Shown one piece after another: positions 9,495 to 16,700 of a stretch of 64,000 nucleotides of DNA. Made by a program: the position numbers and the translations under genes. The notes beneath the pieces were generated by a model, which saw nothing but the letters and a program-made list of their open reading frames with translations, did not search any database and was not told the DNA's origin. Each line of letters begins with the position of its first letter. Position 1 is the first letter of the stretch. Source of the stretch: Noviherbaspirillum cavernae (GTDB lineage Bacteria; Pseudomonadota; Gammaproteobacteria; Burkholderiales; Burkholderiaceae_D); contig NZ_QYUN01000003.1 of NCBI RefSeq assembly GCF_003590875.1, forward strand, positions 620,001-684,000, written 5' to 3'.

Positions 9495-11255
9495 CTACTT
9501 CACGGCGCGCAAGTGGGGCGGTGCGCTCAATCTCTCCTGTATGGCGTCCAGCTCGGATTCGGGCACGCCGGCCGGATACCATTCCGAGATCAGGGCGGTG
9601 CGATGCGCATCCATCGGCAAACCGCGCCTTACCATCTCCATTGCCGCCTTGGTGACTGTCCACGGCTTTTCCTCGACGCGAGGGCTACTTACCTCCATAT
9701 CCGTGCCCTTGCGCGCCGCATAGGCGGCAATCGTCGAATCCCGAAGGTATCCCACCGCGTCCACATTCGAAAATGGCCGCTGCTTCGCGCGCTTCTTTGC
9801 TTCGGCCTCCTCCTGGGACGTAACGCCGTAAGCCTCCTTGAGGGCATCCTTGCGCGCGGTATCGGCCGGCGTATCCGCCAATGCCTTGTAGCTCTCGCCA
9901 ATGACGACAGCCGCTTCCGTATAGCCGTATTCATTGACTTCCAGCGGCTGGCATTCGTAGAGCACTTCTTTGCCGTCTTCGCCTTTTCGGATGACGTGGA
10001 TGGCCGGCATCCGGTAGGGATTGATGCAGACGATCAGCTTTTCGCCGACCAACACATTGGGCACATGGGCGACTGGATACTGCCGCGACGGATGCCCCTT
10101 CAACGCGTAGCTGATACGCAGGCTATCATCGACGTTGCGCGTCTGCGGCCGGGTAGAAAGCAGTAACTGGCATATCTCGCGCGGCGGTGCTATGCGGAGC
10201 TGCTCCGGGCGAATGGTTTGCCATAAGCCATATCGCGTATGCCCATGGCGGCTATGCTGCCGGGCGCCGTTGAACCAACGCGCCCATATTCCTGCCAGTT
10301 CGTTGAGTTCGTCCAAAGTCTGCACCGGCTGGCCGATGCTGAGGCGGCTTTCAAAATGACACTCGACAAGATTCTGCGCGCGCTCAACGGAACCGACTGC
10401 ACGCGGGTTACCCGGCGCATGCGTCAAGTGCCGCACGCTCAAGCGATCAAGCAGGTTATTGAACAGGTGGCTGGTATTGGCACTCCCTGCGTCATCCATC
10501 AGGATGAACGGCACACCGTGAATCGGTTCCTGTTGGTTTCCCTTTGACTGTATGCAATGGATGAAGAAGTCTGCCAGATTGGCGCCGGTTTCGGCGCCAG
10601 TGTAGTACCGAACCTGTATGGTCCCGGTTGTGTGATCGGTGCAGGTGTACCGGATAACCCGATCATTCTTGATGCGCTCGAAGTTCTGCGGCTTGTTCTT
10701 GTAGAACTCTTTGTCGCTCATCACTTGCAGGCCGCGCTTCGGCAGGTAGAACAGCACGCAAACGGAAGCGTCAATCTGCCAGACGTGATTCGGGTGCAGG
10801 CTTGCCAATTCGACGTGCGGCGCCGGGCGGCTCAACTGGTCCGGGTGCAGTCCCCATTCGCGCAGCTTGCGCGTAACGGTCGTAGGCGACAGCGGCGACA
10901 CATCGCCTGTAACCGAGTCGATACGCTCGGCCGCGATCTTGCCGTTTTCCCGTAGATCGGCAAGCGCCTGTTCGATGCTGATAATGCGCTTGCCATTGGC
11001 GCGCGTTCCTGCCATCAGGTAGGCGGAAATGGTCTTTGCTTCGGCGGGCATCAACCCACTTTCGCCCTTGTCGGCGCGCTGCTTGCGCGCGAAGTCGAAA
11101 CCAAGTTCTCGCAGCTTGCGAAAGATCGACGCTCGCGACAGCGACAAGTCGGCCGCCGCTCGGTCCACCAAGGCCGCGCGCTCGCCGTGCTTGGCCACCT
11201 TTAGCGCGGCGCCAAGCGCGCGCAAGGTGTCCTGAACGGCGAGTGCAGAGCGCAT
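9495..11255 (-). CDS. MuA-like DDE transposase
   Basis: A 586-residue transposase from the preferred ATG at 11255, directly after the stop of the upstream gene; the frame is open to 11330. An N-terminal winged-helix part (about 30-60, LSLSRASIFRKLRELGF) precedes the catalytic core. The DDE residues are visible as VWQIDAS (Asp about 162), ILMDDAGS (Asp about 254/255) and GSVERAQN (Glu about 291). A Mu-type beta-barrel domain follows. The C-terminal tail is long and charged. The order A then B matches Mu, and the catalytic residues are intact. Confidence 0.85.
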   Translation of the reverse strand: MRSALAVQDTLRALGAALKVAKHGERAALVDRAAADLSLSRASIFRKLRELGFDFARKQRADKGESGLMPAEAKTISAYLMAGTRANGKRIISIEQALADLRENGKIAAERIDSVTGDVSPLSPTTVTRKLREWGLHPDQLSRPAPHVELASLHPNHVWQIDASVCVLFYLPKRGLQVMSDKEFYKNKPQNFERIKNDRVIRYTCTDHTTGTIQVRYYTGAETGANLADFFIHCIQSKGNQQEPIHGVPFILMDDAGSANTSHLFNNLLDRLSVRHLTHAPGNPRAVGSVERAQNLVECHFESRLSIGQPVQTLDELNELAGIWARWFNGARQHSRHGHTRYGLWQTIRPEQLRIAPPREICQLLLSTRPQTRNVDDSLRISYALKGHPSRQYPVAHVPNVLVGEKLIVCINPYRMPAIHVIRKGEDGKEVLYECQPLEVNEYGYTEAAVVIGESYKALADTPADTARKDALKEAYGVTSQEEAEAKKRAKQRPFSNVDAVGYLRDSTIAAYAARKGTDMEVSSPRVEEKPWTVTKAAMEMVRRGLPMDAHRTALISEWYPAGVPESELDAIQERLSAPPHLRAVK

Positions 11256-11259
11256 GGAT

Positions 11260-11484
11260 TTAGTCTTGTTTCTGCGTGCTGAGGTTGCGCCAGATTCGAT
11301 GCCCTTCGTCCGTGCCCGCGAAGTAGGCATCAGCGGCGGTCGTTCCTATCCGAAACGGCGCCAGCATCTTCTTGCCATTCAGCCGGTAATCAAGGGCAGC
11401 GCGAACGCCGGCTTTATATTCTGTGCTGCGCGGGTCACGCGGGACAGAAAAAGCCTGCGTCATGAGTTCATCGACGGTTGTCAT
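11260..11484 (-). CDS. Small hypothetical protein of the prophage early operon
   Basis: A 74-residue protein, MTTVDELMTQAFSVPRDPRSTEYKAGVRAALDYR and onward. A strong ribosome-binding site (AAGGGGAAA) lies upstream of the ATG. The gene sits between a DUF3102-like gene (24-base gap) and the transposase (4-base gap), so it is part of one early operon. The EYKAGVRAALDYRLNG segment resembles short helical proteins seen in many prophage early regions. No function is assigned. Confidence 0.6.
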   Translation of the reverse strand: MTTVDELMTQAFSVPRDPRSTEYKAGVRAALDYRLNGKKMLAPFRIGTTAADAYFAGTDEGHRIWRNLSTQKQD

Positions 11485-11508
11485 GGTCAGTTTTCCCCTT
11501 TTTCGCGC

Positions 11509-12429
11509 TCAAGTTCTCTTGTTTGCCGTGCCGGCCGATTTGAAGTCTTGCAGCCACGGCGGCATCACGATTGCTTCCAGATCGACCGCAATGCGGAATT
11601 CCTTTTGCAGCACCACCAGCGTCTGCATGACGGATGACAGGGCGTGCCCTTGCAATACCTCGATGTCTTCCGGCAGGCTGTTTTCCGCTTCGGCGCGCGC
11701 TTGAATTTCGACCAGGGCGCGGCGCAGTTCGGTCTGAGAGAAGTTTGCAAGCGTTTCGCAGGCATCCAGCAGCATGCGACGCGCAGGCGCCCAATGCCAT
11801 TCCTCGGCCGGCGTGCCGGCCTTCTTGCGCTCCAGTTGCGCGGTGAGCTGGTCCAGCTTCCTGTTCTTGGCCTCCAGCAGCTTGTCCTTGGCTGCGCTCT
11901 CGGCGCGCAGTTCTCGCAGGGCGGCGCGCAGCTCGCGCACTGTCATCCTTGCGATGTCGTCCAGATCGCCGATGCCTTCGACTTCGCCGCCCTGGGCGAG
12001 CGTGCCGGCGTCGTCATCGTCCAATACCAGCAGCTCGAACAGCTTGGACGTGCCAATGCGATCCAAATGCGACGATGTCGTCGTATTCGAGAACTTGAGG
12101 GCAGCGTTGATCATTCGTTGTGCGGTGCGCACTTCCAAGTTCAAGCGTTCGCACGCGGCCATCCATTCGCCGTGCGGCTCCTGGCTGCGAATGAGCGCAA
12201 GGCGCGCGCCTGCTTCCAACATAGCGCGGGCTGATTCGCCCATGTAGTGGCGCGCCTCGTCAATCATGCGGTCTCGGTCGTAGGCCAGTTCATAGGTGAA
12301 CTGGCGGGCAATCCGGGCGTATTGCTCAAGTCGGTTGGCGGCCAAGGCGTTTTCCTGCCCCTTTGCGATAAGGGCGCGCGACTTACCACCGGCTTTCGTC
12401 GTCGGTTTTGCTGGAGATAGACCTGTCAT
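11509..12429 (-). CDS. DUF3102-like prophage protein
   Basis: A 306-residue protein from the ATG at 12429, which is preceded by GGAGGAAAGC; the open frame extends further upstream through hairpin repeats that are unlikely to be translated. Residues about 45-115 (DEARHYMGESARAMLEAGARLALIRSQEPHGEWMAACERLNLEVRTAQRMINAALKF) resemble the DUF3102 domain of phage proteins. A long coiled coil (about 160-215) follows. Family assignment is from memory of the pattern. It is the first gene downstream of the five-unit hairpin array. Confidence 0.6.
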   Translation of the reverse strand: MTGLSPAKPTTKAGGKSRALIAKGQENALAANRLEQYARIARQFTYELAYDRDRMIDEARHYMGESARAMLEAGARLALIRSQEPHGEWMAACERLNLEVRTAQRMINAALKFSNTTTSSHLDRIGTSKLFELLVLDDDDAGTLAQGGEVEGIGDLDDIARMTVRELRAALRELRAESAAKDKLLEAKNRKLDQLTAQLERKKAGTPAEEWHWAPARRMLLDACETLANFSQTELRRALVEIQARAEAENSLPEDIEVLQGHALSSVMQTLVVLQKEFRIAVDLEAIVMPPWLQDFKSAGTANKRT

Positions 12430-12456
12430 GCTTTCCTCCGGCTGTTCTGGTTGCCC

Positions 12457-12616
12457 AAATGGAGAAACACTTATCCATTTGAGTTCACTCGCTGCGGAAA
12501 ACGCCCAACGTCGGGCGTTTTTCCAGTCGAATGTGAAAACGTTTTCACATTCGAAAACGCGAAACGCTTCGCGTTTTCGGAGTCGCTCGGCCAAAAGTCG
12601 ATACGCATCGACTTTT
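12457..12616. repeat. Hairpin array 1: five 24-bp quasi-palindromic units
   Basis: Five units each consist of a 10-bp arm, a 4-bp centre and the complementary 10-bp arm. Left arms and centres: 12457-12480 AAATGGAGAA/ACAC (9 of 10 pair); 12498-12521 AAAACGCCCA/ACGT (9); 12529-12552 GAATGTGAAA/ACGT (10); 12554-12577 AAAACGCGAA/ACGC (10); 12593-12616 AAAAGTCGAT/ACGC (10). Spacers are 17, 7, 1 and 15 bases. The arms are unrelated between units apart from A-rich outer ends (T-rich on the other side), yet pairing is kept. The array starts eight bases beyond the stop codon of the 204-residue gene and ends before the DUF3102-like gene. Confidence 0.85.
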
Positions 12617-12624
12617 AACCCTCA

Positions 12625-13239
12625 TTACTTGAACAGCTCGTCAGCGATGGTTTCGGCTTGGTAGATCAGCATTGTTGGCATGGATTGCTTTGCACGCGCG
12701 GCAGCAATGCCATCCGCAAGACCGTCCTGCCGGCCGCGCTCTGCGCCGTAGGCCCTGCCTTTTTCAAAGGCGTGATCTCCAGGGATATGGTTGTAGTGGA
12801 GGGAATGGAAGCCGCTGGGCATTTTTTCGGCTGCATCCTGCTGGGCCTCGTTGGCTGCGCGGCAGGCACGCACAATGATGTCCAAGGCGTCAGACAGTGA
12901 GAGCCGGAACGCGGCGGTCATTATCTGGTTCGGTTCATCGTCGGTATGCAGGCAGGCGCCTTGAAGCAAGCCGGCGACTTCGGGACGAACGGAGCGTGAT
13001 TCGGAAGAGGCCCAAGCGTCATAACCGGCGCGAAAACCGTCGCAGTAAGCGCTCGGAAACCCGCGCTTTGCACCGCTGTTGAAGCTGCTGTCCAAAGCGT
13101 CGATCGCCATGGGCAGATAGTCTGATACGGCGCGCGAAAGCAGTGATTCAATCTGCGTAGCGATGTGGGAAACTGGATTTACAGATGCGGCGGCGGTAGG
13201 TAGGCCAGAGGCGGCCTGAGTGATCGCTGCGATTGCCAT
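12625..13239 (-). CDS. Hypothetical protein between the two hairpin arrays
   Basis: A 204-residue protein starting MAIAAITQAASGLPTAAASV. The start at 13239 is chosen for its ribosome-binding site (TAGGAG, eight bases upstream); the longer in-frame start at 13293 has none. The N-terminus is alanine-rich and could be mistaken for a signal, but no clear hydrophobic core exists. The C-terminal half contains FEKGRAYGAERGRQDGLADGIAAARAKQ. No family is recognised. Its 5' leader contains nested inverted repeats overlapping the ribosome-binding site, and both flanks are hairpin arrays. Confidence 0.6.
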   Translation of the reverse strand: MAIAAITQAASGLPTAAASVNPVSHIATQIESLLSRAVSDYLPMAIDALDSSFNSGAKRGFPSAYCDGFRAGYDAWASSESRSVRPEVAGLLQGACLHTDDEPNQIMTAAFRLSLSDALDIIVRACRAANEAQQDAAEKMPSGFHSLHYNHIPGDHAFEKGRAYGAERGRQDGLADGIAAARAKQSMPTMLIYQAETIADELFK

Positions 13240-13249
13240 TGTGAGGCTC

Positions 13250-13313
13250 CTAGTTGCATTTTGATGAAGCCATGTTTTGAGCATGGCGGCCAAGCGCTCA
13301 AAACCGCAACTAG
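13250..13313 (-). promoter_or_regulatory. Nested inverted repeats covering a ribosome-binding site
   Basis: CTAGTTGC (13250-13257) is complementary to GCAACTAG (13306-13313), and inside it GTTTTGAGC (13274-13282) is complementary to GCTCAAAAC (13296-13304). On the minus-strand transcript the last arm, GCAACTAG, runs into the AGGAG ribosome-binding site of the 204-residue gene. Folding could mask translation initiation. Alternatively the arms are operator half-sites. Confidence 0.5.
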
Positions 13314-13493
13314 TCGGCGGGCATATTTCCCTTGCGGGTCTTGTATTAGCCTCACGCTCGGCCTTGGAAAGCAGGCATTTGGTAGTCTACAGACGAAATT
13401 CTACGAATAAAACTGGTACAGAAACCGCTGAATTTCGGCTGCGGGGCCACCGCTAGTTGTTGGGCGTTTTGAGCGCTTGATAGGAATGTAACG

Positions 13494-14086
13494 AAACTTG
13501 GGATTTTGGGCAAGTTTTTTGTAAGTGCCTTTTGCTCTGCGTAACCAAATGCGCGGGCGTTTGCGCATTTGCTCGCAGGAAATCTAGCAGCGCTGATTGA
13601 TTTGGCTTCAAACGCTGTCGACGTCGACAACTTTAGGAGGAAAACGGCAAACGTTCGCCGTTTTCCTTACTGTTGTGCTTCGGCCCAAAAGCGTCACTGG
13701 TGACGCTTTTGAAATGTGCAAACGTCTGCACATTTGCGAAAACGTTTTCGCATTTAAATTCATCTACGTTGATGAGTTTGACTCAGTCAAACCTATAAGC
13801 GTTTATAGATTTGACACGAAAAACCTTCGCGCCTATGCCCGCCAAATATGCGAACGCTCGCATATTTGAGGTCAACTCTCTCAGCGCTGATAACTTTGAT
13901 GTTTTGTGACCGCGCCGTATGGGCGAAGTTACCAACGTTGGTAAGTTTGGTGTGTCTGAAAAGAGCCTTATTTGGAAAGCAAAACGGAAATCGATTTCCG
14001 TTTCAAATGCGAAATCAATTTCGCATTTCGGACAGCGTCCGCTGTAGAAATCTTAGTTCGTCAAATGTGCCGACGTCGGCACATTT
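13494..14086. repeat. Hairpin array 2: about 17 quasi-palindromic 24-bp units
   Basis: Units have the same 10-4-10 plan as array 1. Unit starts, with left arm/centre for the best: 13494; 13547; 13580; 13611; 13641 AAAACGGCAA/ACGT; 13687 AAAAGCGTCA/CTGG; 13712 AAATGTGCAA/ACGT; 13732; 13756; 13789 AAACCTATAA/GCGT; 13844 AAATATGCGA/ACGC; 13874 (weak); 13925; 13981 AAAACGGAAA/TCGA; 14005 AAATGCGAAA/TCAA; 14027 (weak); 14063 AAATGTGCCG/ACGT. Arms pair at 8-10 of 10 positions in most units and at 6-7 in 13494, 13874 and 14027. Spacers run from overlapping to 32 bases. The last unit abuts the stop codon of the 209-residue gene. No open reading frame fits the region. Confidence 0.82.
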
Positions 14087-14716
14087 CTACGCTGGTTTGT
14101 GGTCTTCGAATAAAAATGGAAACTCCGGCACGCACAGTTCTCGAATTCGAGCCGCGATATACTCGTCGCCCCAGGTATGGCCGCCCAAACATAGATAGAA
14201 GTTTTCGCCATTGTGCTTGGCAAAGATGATCCATTCCCCGGTTAGCTTGTTGTCTTCAGCTCGTCGTATGTAGGTGCCATGAACAAGTTCGTGCGTGAAC
14301 TTGTTCATCATTTCTGGCGTGATTTCGCCGCCCGATAGTTCAGCGATGATCAGCTTTTCAAGCCCTTCCTTCCCCAAGCCATTTCGAATATTTTGTACCA
14401 GTCCAGGGACGCCTGTACCTAGATAGTGCTTGTGCCATAGGCCGCGCAAAGGCAGCTTATCAAAGAGAGACGGCGGCTTTGTGCTGCTGGCCCGGCCGCA
14501 TCCTTCAAGCGCTTCCACTTCATGCATGATCTTGAACGGATTGACTCCGAAAATTTCCATATGCGCGAACAGATCGACGAGAAATAGCGAGCTGTACCTT
14601 CCTGGGATTGTTCTGTTTAGCCCCATGGCCTCGGCGAAACTCTGAAGTTCTTCGGTTTTGTCTACCGAGTTGATGAAAATTTTCTGTGCGTTTGTACTCG
14701 GGGATTTTTCGTTCAT
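14087..14716 (-). CDS. Hypothetical protein upstream of hairpin array 2
   Basis: A 209-residue soluble protein from the ATG at 14716 (MNEKSPSTNAQKIFINSVDKTEELQ). Upstream codons in frame are low-complexity and lack a ribosome-binding site. Mid-protein contains an LFDKLPLRGLWHKHYLG segment and the C-terminal third GEWIIFAKHNGENFYLCLGGHTWGDEYIAARIREL. I do not recognise the family. It is transcribed toward the hairpin arrays and the transposition genes, and its stop codon touches the first hairpin unit. GC content appears lower than in the catabolic genes, consistent with phage or accessory origin. Confidence 0.6.
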   Translation of the reverse strand: MNEKSPSTNAQKIFINSVDKTEELQSFAEAMGLNRTIPGRYSSLFLVDLFAHMEIFGVNPFKIMHEVEALEGCGRASSTKPPSLFDKLPLRGLWHKHYLGTGVPGLVQNIRNGLGKEGLEKLIIAELSGGEITPEMMNKFTHELVHGTYIRRAEDNKLTGEWIIFAKHNGENFYLCLGGHTWGDEYIAARIRELCVPEFPFLFEDHKPA

Positions 14717-14810
14717 ATATGGTCGAGGATATTGAGGGCAGAGGCATGATGTCGCAGCGTACGGCCGCATGTTATTCTCTGCTCGCCATCGTAAACCTTA
14801 GAGCTTCCCG

Positions 14811-15122
14811 ATGCCCTCTGACAAAAAGGACTACGTCGATACAATCGAGGCGATCACGTCGCTGGCGACGGTGACATCCATCCGCAATAAGCTGAGCAAA
14901 GTCCGGGCACGCACCGAAGACCAGCGACTGGCCGGCCTGCTCGATACTGCAATCCGCTTGTTGGATACATCCGGCGTGCGTGCGACGTTCACGCTCAATC
15001 TTACCAAGCCCGAGTACGGCAAATTGCACGCTTATTGCAAGGCGGTTGTCGACTCGATCAAGCCACAATGGCAAATAGTGGCTGAGCGTAATGGGTGGGT
15101 GTATGGCAGGGAAAAAACGTAG
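14811..15122 (+). CDS. Small hypothetical protein, divergent from the prophage operon
   Basis: A 103-residue protein, MPSDKKDYVDTIEAITSLATVTSIRNKLSKVRARTEDQRLAGLLDTAIRLLDTSG and onward. It is helical and charged with no membrane segment. It is divergent from the 209-residue gene, with 94 bases between the two starts. No strong ribosome-binding site is visible. The amino-acid composition looks coding, but I cannot name a family. It marks the last gene-like unit before a long gap and may be the outer edge of the prophage. Confidence 0.45.
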   Translation: MPSDKKDYVDTIEAITSLATVTSIRNKLSKVRARTEDQRLAGLLDTAIRLLDTSGVRATFTLNLTKPEYGKLHAYCKAVVDSIKPQWQIVAERNGWVYGREKT

Positions 15123-15878
15123 GACGTTTTGATTTTTCTCAGGCGATGCCTGAAATGGATGACGCCCGTTTTGTGAGGTATCAAGGCTAATTCTTTTTCG
15201 GCCTTTTTTGTTTTTCCTTTAAGTAAGTTTCTTACAACCCACGTCCTACGTCATCCCGGATAGTTGCGCGTCTTCCCGCGTTTATCTCAGAGATTCCATA
15301 GGATTTATCTCATTTCCCCTCAATTTGCTTTTCTTCACGACATGACTCCTGTTCTACAAGATGAAAATCATGTCGGAAATTCTAGTTCTCAACGGCACTA
15401 TTTATTGGGGTATGGTCACTTGCGCGCTTGCGCCGGTACTTTACTGCCGCCTGCACGATTGGGTCTTGGTGAGGGAGTTGCGCGAGACGATTAGCGTTGA
15501 TAGCTGAAATCCGAAATCGGTTTTTAATGCTAAGCTTTCTAAATATGTATACATAAAATTCAATCAGTTCGACTATCGCCCATATTTGCGCAAGAATCCT
15601 TGATAGATTAAGTTTGATGTATACAATATGTATTCATGATTTGCTGTTAATCCCGACATGGGGACCTCTTGGTCTTGCCGTGGATGGTAGATGGTCGGCG
15701 TTATTAATTACTCGGAAATCGGTAAATAGGGCGACACAGTCCACCCCATTTCATAAGAAGCATGACTGATTTTGTCGTCCTGGTTGGCGACGCCTGAGGA
15801 AAACTCAGGCTTTGCCGGAGGGGTTTTACTCTTCCCTGGAAAAGAGTCCCGCATTAAGTTCAACGGAGTAACACCAGC
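15123..15878. other. Long intergenic region between prophage edge and GntR gene
   Basis: The 756 bases hold no convincing gene; a 76-codon open frame at 15264-15494 has unlikely composition. It contains the GTATAC dyads described separately and a hairpin GCCTGAG/CTCAGGC (15792-15810, loop GAAAA). A weaker hairpin, ACTCTT/AAGAGT (15828-15847), follows in the leader of the GntR gene. The prophage attachment end may lie here, but no duplicated ends were identified. Confidence 0.5.
15544..15637. promoter_or_regulatory. GTATAC-centred dyads, candidate GntR operators
   Basis: TATGTATACATA (15544-15555) is a perfect 12-bp palindrome. A second site, TGTATACA (15618-15625), is followed at once by the related ATGTATTCAT (15628-15637). 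GntR/FCD regulators commonly bind short AT-rich palindromes with this spacing, and the first downstream gene encodes one. The link is inferred; the distance to that start (about 240 bases) is larger than usual. Confidence 0.4.
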
Positions 15879-16643
15879 ATGGCCACCCCTGTTTCCATCA
15901 CACGCGATTCCTCGCAAACCGACCGGGCTATTCTTGGCATTCGCGATCTGGTGTTGCGTGGCGAGTTCAAGGGGGGGGAGCGGTTGGCAGAGGTTGAGTT
16001 GGCGGAAAGGATTGGCGTGTCGCGTACGCCGATTCGCGCGGCCTTGCAAAAGCTGGAAGAGGAAGGTTTGCTTGAATTGGCGCAGCCTACCGGATACATC
16101 GTGCGGCGGTTCACCGAGACCGATCTCGATGACGCAATCGAGGTGCGCGGCACCATTGAGGCGCTTGCTGCGCGGTTGGCGGCTGAACGGGGAACCTCGC
16201 GTGTGGTGCTTGGCCAGATGCGCGAGTGCCTGGCGGAAATCGACGCCGTGCTTGCGGAAAAAATGGTCGATCTTGAGCACCTGAATCGTTATGCGGCGGC
16301 CAATGCGCGCTTTCACCAGCTGATGCTGGAAGCGGCGGGGAGTGAAATCATCGAGCGTTCCCTGAAGCGCGTGGTGTCCCTGCCTTTCGCATCGCCCAGT
16401 GCGTTTGTACTGGCGCAGTCGAAGATTCCCGATGCATTCGATTTGTTGAAGATCGCGCAGGCACAGCATCACGATATCGTCGATGCCATCGGTGCGCGTG
16501 CCGGGGCGCGCGCGGAGGCGCTGGTGAAGGAGCATGCGCGCATCGCGCGCAAGAATCTCGAATTGGCGTTGCTGCATGCAGATGCGCTCGATTATGTGGT
16601 CGGCGGTTCGCTGATTCGGCGTTATGCGGACGACGGGAGATAG
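15879..16643 (+). CDS. GntR-family (FadR/FCD) transcriptional regulator
   Basis: A 254-residue protein. The winged-helix domain spans about residues 15-80 (LAEVELAERIGVSRTPIRAALQKLEEEGLLELAQPTGYIVRRF), the classic GntR signature. The FCD effector domain spans about 85-225, with metal/ligand-type residues in the RFHQLML and HHDIVDAI segments. Such regulators control aromatic and organic acid catabolism, often as repressors released by a substrate. It is followed by a substrate-binding protein and VanA/VanB-type enzymes, for which VanR-type GntR repressors are known. A VanR-like role is plausible but not shown. Confidence 0.88.
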   Translation: MATPVSITRDSSQTDRAILGIRDLVLRGEFKGGERLAEVELAERIGVSRTPIRAALQKLEEEGLLELAQPTGYIVRRFTETDLDDAIEVRGTIEALAARLAAERGTSRVVLGQMRECLAEIDAVLAEKMVDLEHLNRYAAANARFHQLMLEAAGSEIIERSLKRVVSLPFASPSAFVLAQSKIPDAFDLLKIAQAQHHDIVDAIGARAGARAEALVKEHARIARKNLELALLHADALDYVVGGSLIRRYADDGR

Positions 16644-16700
16644 GCGACAGATAGCAAGCACGAAACGTTTTACCTGTAGACAACCAAGATGAGGAGACCA

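Noticed and set aside
12430..12594. N-terminal extension of the DUF3102-like protein
   Set aside because: The extension would translate the hairpin units; the ATG at 12429 has a strong ribosome-binding site.
13494..14086. CRISPR array
   Set aside because: Units are not identical repeats, spacers are irregular (overlap to 32 bases) and no cas gene is present.
12457..14086. Integron attC sites or a series of intrinsic terminators
   Set aside because: No integrase and no attC core sites; hairpins lack following T-runs and occur in series, which terminators do not need.
15264..15494. 76-residue plus-strand gene in the long gap
   Set aside because: No ribosome-binding site, unlikely composition and no recognisable motif.
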